A DNA stretch of 64,000 bases from NCBI GenBank assembly GCA_036936605.1, contig JAUPFV010000005.1:122196453-122260452 (forward strand), read 5' to 3'. This DNA is from Limnanthes douglasii subsp. nivea. Its lineage: Eukaryota > Streptophyta > Magnoliopsida > Brassicales > Limnanthaceae. Position numbers and translations under genes: made by a program. The notes beneath the pieces are model-generated. The model did not search any database and was not told the DNA's origin. It was given only the letters and a program-made list of their open reading frames with translations. Each line of letters begins with the position of its first letter. The first letter of the stretch is position 1. Below are positions 57,241 to 64,000 of this stretch, piece by piece.

Positions 57241-57459
57241 GCTAAAGGTTGTGTTGAGGCTTTCCAAATTTCCACAGCTATAGTGAATAATTGGAGAAGT
57301 GAGATACACGAATTCTTAGTGAATGACGTATTACCAGTTGACAAGGTGATGGCTAAAAAAATACGGTTTAAGGCATATGGGTAAATTGTACTCGGAGATG
57401 TACTGTATAAGAAATATTTTAGTCTCCCTTTACTTTGATGTTTGAGGAATGATGAATCG

Positions 57460-58530
57460 CAAATGATACTTTCAGAGTTCCACGATGGGGAAGAATCCTC
57501 ACATTGTGGCTACAAAACATTGATACGAACAGTCCTTCTTGCTGGATATTATTGGCCGACACTCTCCTCTGATGCAAAGGAGTTGGTTTAGAAGTGTGAT
57601 ACTTGCCAAAAAATTTCTAACACAATCCATGCACCGGGTGTACCCCTCGAATCCATATATGAGTCTTTACCATTTGACAAGTGGGGTATTAACCTGGTCG
57701 GACCGTTACCGGTTGCATCAGGAAGTCGGCAGACAATTATCGTTGGAGTCGACTATTTCTCAAAGTAGGTGGAAGCTAAATCTTTTGCAGGAACAAGAGC
57801 TAAGGATGTGATCATATTTTATTATGTCTAACATATGTTGTCATTTGGAGTTCCAAGGAAAATTATGATAAATAATGGACTGCAATTCGACAACATAGAG
57901 ATGAAAGATTTTTATGCATCAAAGGGAATACAACAATGTTTCTCACCACCCTTCCACCCCCAAACAAATTTCCTGGTTAAGGTGACTAATCAAAGAATTT
58001 TAGATAGGCTAAAAAAGAAATTGGAGGGCAAAGCTGGAAAATGGCATTATTACTCACAAGAAGTCTTGTGGGCTTATATACAACTCTTGGAATTGTAACA
58101 CAAGAGTTACCATTCGCACTCGTTTATGGGATGGACACAGTAATCCCATCGGAAACAATGTTCCCATCATTCAGGCTAAGCAAATATTCTGAGGAGACAA
58201 ATGACAAGGGAAAACGCACACAATTGGACTTGATAGAGGAAAAGCGAAGAAGGGCGCAGATAAAATATTTACATTATCAGACTCTTATGCGAAGCCGATA
58301 TGCGTCTAAAGTTAGGAGAAGCGAGTTCAAAGTCGGGGACAAAGTTTTAAAGAAAGTGTTCATTCATATGAAAGAAAAGAGGTTGGGAAATTTGGCTCCT
58401 AATTGGGAGGACCCGTACACGGTAACAAAGAAGATCAAACCGGGGACATACAGACTCAAAGATAAAGAATGAAGAGATCTTCCCCACCCTTGGAACATTG
58501 AGCACCTCAAAGTTTATTTAGAGTGAATGT
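57460..58530 (+). pseudogene. Integrase of B2
   Basis: HHCC finger (HCGYKTLIRTVLLAGYYWP, CDTCQK; stop between), core KWGINLVGPLPVASGSRQT and IIVGVDYFSK (57680-57770), GVPRKIMINNGLQFD with Asn where DNG is expected, TQELPFALVYGMDTVIPSE (58098 on), and the C-terminal GDKVLKKVFIHMKEK and NWEDPYTVTKK ending WNIEHLKVYLE at about 58525. Confidence 0.85.
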
Positions 58531-58625
58531 GTAAATATGTAAATATTTTCTTTATTCATTTATGTAAGTATCAGTGGCATACTCGTTCCTACCCTGGTGG
58601 CGCATAAAGGTTTTAATAAGGTGCC

Positions 58626-59341
58626 TGTTAAGGAACTAACAAGTTCTACCACAGTATGCCTACAATTTTTAGTCAAGAAAGAGACTATTTTATTCATCAA
58701 TAGGTTCTCCCTATTTATAATACACAGAATTAGTGGGTAGTTACATTTTTTCATACTATTAGCGCCACTATTCCACTAACATCATTTATCCTTATTATTG
58801 TGGAACAAATAACTGTTATATTTTCTATCCCTATAATTGTGGAATAAATAACTAACAACGTTTGACTCATGGGTCGAAACGTGCGTTTACATAATAAAAG
58901 CGCTAAGTACAATCTGTACGTTAATCCGAGCTAAATTATTTCTTTAAACGAAATCAGGTTAGCTCTATTTTGCAGAGCTCGAGCTCACTGAGTACGTGTT
59001 CAGCTTTATCTTCTTTAGGTCCTTTCCTTTCATCACGTTCTTTTCTAGTTGATCAACTTTTTCCCCAATGTCTTCGAGCTCATCCTGATCTTGAATTCAG
59101 CAATGTTGTATATGTCCTTGAGCTCAGTCCGTTGACGAGCTGTATAGGTCCTTGAACTCAGTCCGTTGACGAGCTTAATATTTCTTTGAGTTCATCAATG
59201 ACATATTTACCCTTGGTTTTGATCCACCTTGAGCTCGTCAATGCCGTTGAATTCGTTATTTTCTTCATTCCTTATCATAATCCAAACTCACAGTGCTCTA
59301 TGCTCGTGCTCGCTCATATTTGGGGGAATCCCTCCTTATCA
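58626..59341 (-). repeat. 3' LTR of A2
   Basis: The reverse complement starts TGATAAGGAGGGATTCCCCC and ends AACA, like the A1 LTRs. TATA box complement CTATTTATAATAC at about 58711. Contains a duplicated phrase ACTCAGTCCGTTGACGAGCT (about 59125 and 59157). Confidence 0.9.
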
Positions 59342-59861
59342 GGGCTCCCCCTAGTTTATAGGTTTATTAAAACATTAATAAGCCTGTAAATTAAAATATT
59401 ATTAAATTGCTTACTTAAGTGCGTAGAAATTCAAAACACCTTGGGTTTGTTTTTCCTGACACGTGTCGTCGATGCAAGTAACGGTTTCTGAAATCGCCGT
59501 TTCTTAGAGATGCCTTTTAGCGATTCAGTTTTGTTGGCACATTTTTTCAAATAATTAGTGACATCACGTGACTTACTGCCTCCTTTTGCAAAAAATCACA
59601 AATTTCGAAATCTTCTGCTTCATCGTGACTGGAAAATTTTCTCTTATCTTAAACCAAAGTTCTTTCTATCATCTTCTTCGACATCACTCATGTAACATTT
59701 CTTCTATCAGATAACTATTTTGTGTTGTATGATGGAGAGAACCCTAGACTTAGGGTTTCGAACTTTTATCAGTAGGCGATTCCCAAAATAAAATCTCTTG
59801 CCCTTACCATCATAATCATTCTGATTCATATCCTTACCTAATTGCAGTGTGTAGAAAAACT

Positions 59862-62352
59862 ATGGCACCTAAAAAGGCAGTGAAGAGTAAAGCCGACAAA
59901 ATTTTGGAGCCTTTATATGAAGACGTTGGCGATTTAGAAAATTATTTTTCTCATATAGCCCCTAGATATACTAACCTAGATGATTCCGGAATCGCCGTTC
60001 TCAGGGAAAATGTAATATCCCTGAGAATGTAACTATCAGGGCTCCCAATTTTGGCGAACACCCCTATCATACACAAGAGACAGAAACCTGCCTGTTTACT
60101 ACATTATTTGACTAGGGGCTTAGATTACCACTCCCCGAGCTCATATGCGATTACTTCAACGTGTTTGGCATCTGCCCTACCAAGATGTCTCCAAATTGTT
60201 GGAGATTGCTACTTAGCATAGTCCTTAGCTCACGCCTGTTAAACACCAAAATATGCTTAGCAGACCTCTTTTCTGGTATAGACGTAAAAACATTGGTCAA
60301 AACCTCTTTCTTTTATACCCATTTTAAATGGATTAAGAAGATTTTCGAGCTTCCTACCTCTAATAGGAATTGGAAGAACTCATTCGTCTTCGTGTCGGGT
60401 AATTGGGAACATAGCACCCCAACCCAAAACCTTCAACTAGAAAGGAAATGGAAGAATAACTGTAAGTATTAGCGAATTATGAGAGATACAAATTTACGCG
60501 AACTCCATCATAAAGTTATGTCTATTTTTATTCAGGTGAACTTTCCAATCAGAGATGGTGGAAAGAATGGAGGCCTTTGAACTACGTGAATCATCTGATC
60601 GGAGTTAGCGAATTAGCTTTTGAAGCCTGATAAAAAGATCCTAAACAAGTGTTCCTATGATACAGCTATTTGAAGTCAAGATTGTGGTCGATCCCTGAGC
60701 TCAGCATCTCAGAAGAAGGAGAAGTAAGAATGGCTAACGGTGTAGAAGCTACCATGGACCGTCTTAGGTCACTTTTGGAAAAGAAACTTCGTGAGAAAAA
60801 TAATCCTGGCGTTTGGCTAGCAGTGCCCAGGTAACCCGCAAAACTGGTGAAACTGGGGATTCATCCTCTGCTTCTACTCTCTCAATTGACCAGGGAAATG
60901 ATGCTGCCAAAGACAAAGGGAAAACCATCGAACAGAATGAAAAAAGCACCACAAGTGCTTGAAATTGTTCAATCCAACAAAGTTCGAGCAAATAGAGAGG
61001 ATGAGGACGAGGAGACCATCTCTAGTGCTCTCGATACGAGGAGGAAGAAAAAAAAGAGTTAATTGTAGATGTTGTCCCCCTAAGTACCAGGAGATTGCAG
61101 CTAAAAGACGAAGATGATGATGTGAAGCTACCTCCAACGAAGGAACACACCCTCCCAATCCATCAACAACAGAGGTTGGTGAAGGACAAAATCCTTCTAC
61201 TACTAAGGAGATAGTTGATCGCGTGGATGCTGAAAATAATAACAATGGTGCTTAGAAAGAGCCAACAGCGCCCCCCACTCATACAGAACAAGCTCAGAAA
61301 TTAGTGCTGAGCTCATCTTTGGAGAAACAAGCACCGTCAATGGAGCCCAGTGAAAAGAACAATCCAGCCAAAAAAGCAGCTGAGTCCAGCCAGCAAAGAG
61401 TGCCTTTAAGGGAGCACTCAAAAGTTCAAGTTCCACCCCCTTTCTCTTATATGTTTGATCAACTACGCACGATCCCTAATCTGTCGTACTATGAAAAAAT
61501 ATCAAACACAAAGATCTTGCAGAGACAAACCGAGCTATCGATCGAGGTAAGAATCACCAATATATGCATACGTTAAGTTGTAGATTTGGAAAATTTATAT
61601 CTATTTTCCTTGTTTATGTACAGATGCATCATAACTCATTTATTCTGAGTTATCGAAACATGTCTCCTGCTTATATACCTGCCATGGAGAAATGGAAGCC
61701 TGAAGCTATTTTTGGCTAAGCTAAGCACAGTACTGCTGAGGTCATCCGCTTGAGGCATGCATATGCTTTCGTCAAGGTTGTCAAACCTCAAGCCTTAATC
61801 GCAAAACCCCAGTTGGAGAATATGGTTGCCTCCCTGCAGGAGACTGTGACACGCAATGATCAGAGGTTAACAAATTTATCTGAAAGTCACAACCTAGTGC
61901 TGAGCCAGAACGAAATCTTTCTAAAGAGGAACAACAATTTGCAAACACAAAATGCAAATTTGTTGGACTGGGCCATCAATCAGGCAAATCGGGTAGAGGA
62001 ACAAGCAGATTGCATTGCAGATTTGACTGCTCAAGTGAGAAAGTTGAACAAGGAATTGGAAGAGGAGCGTGCTCGGCTCAAGCAAGAGCGATAACAATGG
62101 CAAGGAAAGATAGAGGTTGCTGTTGAAGAAAGGGAAGCACAATGTTTTTCAGTTGCAACAGAAATGATCACCAAGGAGAACAAGAAGGCTATTGCATAAC
62201 TAATAGCCTTGAATCCTAAACTGAACTTGGGATCCCTTGCCCACCTCTCAGAGTCCGGGACCCCGAGTACCAACATAGCTCCTGAGAAAAACACAGACAC
62301 TAACGCTTATGTGGATCCTTCCAAACAACTTCCACCCGGTAGTTCTAAGTAA
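59862..62352 (+). pseudogene. Antisense extra ORF of A2 with two introns
   Basis: Starts MAPKKAVKSKADK at 59862, just after an AG acceptor (CCTAATTGCAG). Then DLENYFSHIAPRYTNLDD, an in-frame TAG after TTLFD (about 60113), and the domain with ICPTKMSPNCWRLLLSIVL. The first intron is about 60462-60534 (GTAAGT...TTCAG). A Lys/Glu-rich and then Pro/Ser-rich linker follows, then the second intron at 61547-61623. The last part is a coiled coil (LENMVASLQETV, EEQADCIADLTAQVRKLNKE) ending PPGSSK at 62352. Frame breaks at several points. Same organisation as in A1, which supports a once functional spliced antisense gene of unknown role. Confidence 0.72.
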
Positions 62353-62970
62353 TAAATGCTTGCATCGTTGAACTAATTACTTTGTTTTTATTATTTAAAC
62401 TTTTCGTACTATTCAAAACACTTGGGTTATTTACCTTTAAATATATTTAAATTGATGCATAATTTCCTTAGCTATTTTTGTAAGTGTTTGTTGTTAAATG
62501 TGGACTATGTGTGTGCCGAGCTTTCTAGAGATCCTTATAAACCTGAGCTCAGTAGGGCTCATTGTGTAGCTTAGACAACTTGTGCCATGATAGCATTTTC
62601 ACGGTAAGGTCTCATAGACCATATTGCGTAGTCTGTTCAGACTTGGTCTTTGACCTGTTCACCAATATACCCAGTACAAAGTATAGGCACAATATGGCCA
62701 TTACGTAGCCCCCAGGCGTGACCAATTAGCCCGTTCGTGTTTTTAGACACTTAGTATGGACTGAATATGGACTTAGTATGGTCCATTGCGTAGCCTAAAA
62801 TGACGTGGTCATTGACCCATTCGCTGGTTATAAAGATAAAACTTGCACAAACACACATTGGCGAAAGCAATAACGTTTATTGAAAAAATTCAAAAGATTG
62901 TTCGTAGATGCCTCTATAAAAAACCTCCCTGCGCCATCAGAGAGGAAAAAGAGCGCATCTTTACATCTTA
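62353..62970. other. Spacer between extra ORF and integrase of A2
   Basis: Non-coding. The phrases GAGCTCAGTAGGGCTCATTG and ATTGCGTAGCC match the corresponding spacer of A1 (29820-30260) read in reverse. Confidence 0.55.
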
Positions 62971-62974
62971 AACA

Positions 62975-63980
62975 TTTTAGCGATACAACTTTAGGTGATT
63001 AACATTCCAATGATACTTGAGTGCTCGACCTTCTTGATCTGCTAATCTGTACGCGCCATGATGTCTTACTGAAATGAGTGAATATGGGCCTTCCCAGTTT
63101 GGCCCTAACTTGCCACCTGTTCCGCTACCTGAGCCCTGAAAAACCTTCTTTAGAACTAAGTCCCCCACCTTGAACGATCTTGGCTTCAAACGAGTATTAA
63201 AACATCCTCTAATAAGACTTTGATAGTGCTCTGCTCGAACTCTGGCCTGATCTTCTCTTTCATCATCAGATCCAAGGATGTTGACCTAGCTATAAGATTT
63301 GCCTCTTCCTCATAATGTTCAATCATATGGCTCGGTATTATGACCTATGTTGGAATAACTACCTCTACCCCGTATACTAAAGAAAATGGTGTATCATCTG
63401 TTGTGGAACGAGGGGTTCTTCTGCACGCCCACAAGACCTCTGCTAACTTGTTTGGCCATTGGTCTTTAGCTCCCTTTAGCTTCTTCTTTAGCCCTTCCAA
63501 CAGTGTTCTGTTAGTCACGTCGACCTGTCCGTTTGCTTGAGGGTAATAAGGGGTGGAGAAATGCTGGAGAATCCCATATCGTTTGCAGAATTTGATAAGG
63601 ATCGAATTTTGGAATTGAGGACCGTTATCTGTCATTATAATTCGTGGAATTCCATATCGGGTTAGAATTTGATTATGTATGAAATCGCGTACCTCCTGAG
63701 CACGTGTTTTGAACAGAGCTTTAGCTCAACCCATTTTGAAAAATAATCCACTGCCACAATGAGGAACTGTCGTTTTCATGTAGCCATTGGCAGAAGACCT
63801 ACTAAATCTATATCGCATTTATCGAACGAACATGGGACAGTAATGTTTTGCATGGGCTCGTTGGGTCTGTGCTGTGTGTTTGAATATTCTTGACATTTGT
63901 GACATTGCAAAACTAGATTCTCAGCATTGCTCGCTAGCTCAGGCCAATAGTACCCAGCGAGAAGAAAACGATGTATCAAT
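62975..63980 (-). pseudogene. Integrase of A2
   Basis: Leftward from the edge: finger and core start at 63979-63776 (FLLAGYYWPELASNAENL, CHKCQEYS). The core at 63635-63345 has MTDNGPQFQNSILIKF, STPYYPQANGQVDVTNRTLL and FSLVYGVEVVIPT. The C-terminal part is 63189-62977 (GDLVLKKVFQGSGSG, LGPNWEGPYSL, YHWNVNHLKLYR). This copy lacks the solo LTR of A1. Frame breaks near 63700 and 63250. The rest of pol is beyond the window. Confidence 0.85.
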
Positions 63981-64000
63981 GTTCGGTGTTCGCAATGAGC

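Larger units (their letters stand above)
52439..58625 (+). mobile_element. Ty3/gypsy element B2 (Tat-like), interrupted at its 3' end by A2
   Basis: Probable 5' LTR, primer site, gag, protease, RT, two RNase H domains and integrase in order on the plus strand. The A2 element enters at 58626 in the 3' untranslated region, about 120 bp past the integrase stop, so the rest of B2 lies right of the window. Same family as B1. Several stops and shifts. Confidence 0.88.
58626..64000 (-). mobile_element. Tat-like gypsy element A2, minus orientation, runs off the window
   Basis: Same family as A1: 3' LTR 58626-59341, polypurine tract complement GGGCTCCCCCTAG after it, extra ORF on the plus strand (antisense to pol) 59862-62352, spacer, then integrase on the minus strand from 62975. 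The 5-bp target copy should be GTGCC (58621-58625), its partner being outside. Confidence 0.9.

Noticed and set aside
59186..59389. 67-codon frame
   Set aside because: Spans the A2 LTR and polypurine tract, so it is LTR sequence.
61921..62300. Minus-strand Ser/Leu-rich frames
   Set aside because: Complement of the coiled coil of the A2 extra ORF.

Overview
The window looks like repeat-dense nuclear DNA of a flowering plant, most likely a eudicot. It is AT-rich with spliceosomal introns, Ty3/gypsy elements, Mutator-like elements (MULEs), a LINE, a MITE-like repeat and a plant mobile domain gene. I found no conventional single-copy gene, tRNA, rRNA or CRISPR array. All calls were read by eye, without alignment or database searches.

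Layout. 1-4.4 kb: a broken retroelement antisense ORF (minus), then a decayed LINE (plus). 4.47-15.98 kb: a complete MULE with a perfect 9-bp target duplication. It holds an intact two-exon transposase (minus), a ten-exon ULP1-type cysteine protease gene (plus) and a small charged protein gene (plus). It resembles the Kaonashi-type MULEs that carry ULP1 genes. 16.0-23.4 kb: a small poly(A) retroinsertion, a LINE 3' end, and fragments of gypsy elements with antisense extra ORFs. 23.5-33.6 kb: a full-length Tat-like gypsy element ('A1', both LTRs, 5-bp duplication, antisense extra ORF) inserted in an older minus-strand gypsy ('B1', 33.6-37.9 kb plus 23.3-23.5 kb). A1 is itself split by a solo LTR. 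37.9-41.7 kb: AT-rich sequence I cannot explain. 42.3-49.3 kb: a second MULE family with a perfect 9-bp duplication, encoding a decayed FAR1-type transposase linked to an OTU protease domain, plus a plant mobile domain gene on the opposite strand. 50.06-51.34 kb: its non-autonomous derivative, again with a perfect 9-bp duplication. 52.4-58.6 kb: another B gypsy ('B2', plus) interrupted by a second A element ('A2', minus), which runs off the window.

Most notable. The two unrelated MULEs each carry a cysteine peptidase of the ubiquitin/SUMO-removing kind. Each is also filled, only in introns and intergenic DNA, with its own short palindrome: a 26-bp unit built on TTCGCA in the ULP1 MULE, and a ~35-bp unit built on GATTCCGAG in the OTU MULE and its derivative. 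The coding exons are almost free of these words. Such an element-specific internal hairpin system is the best candidate for something undescribed.
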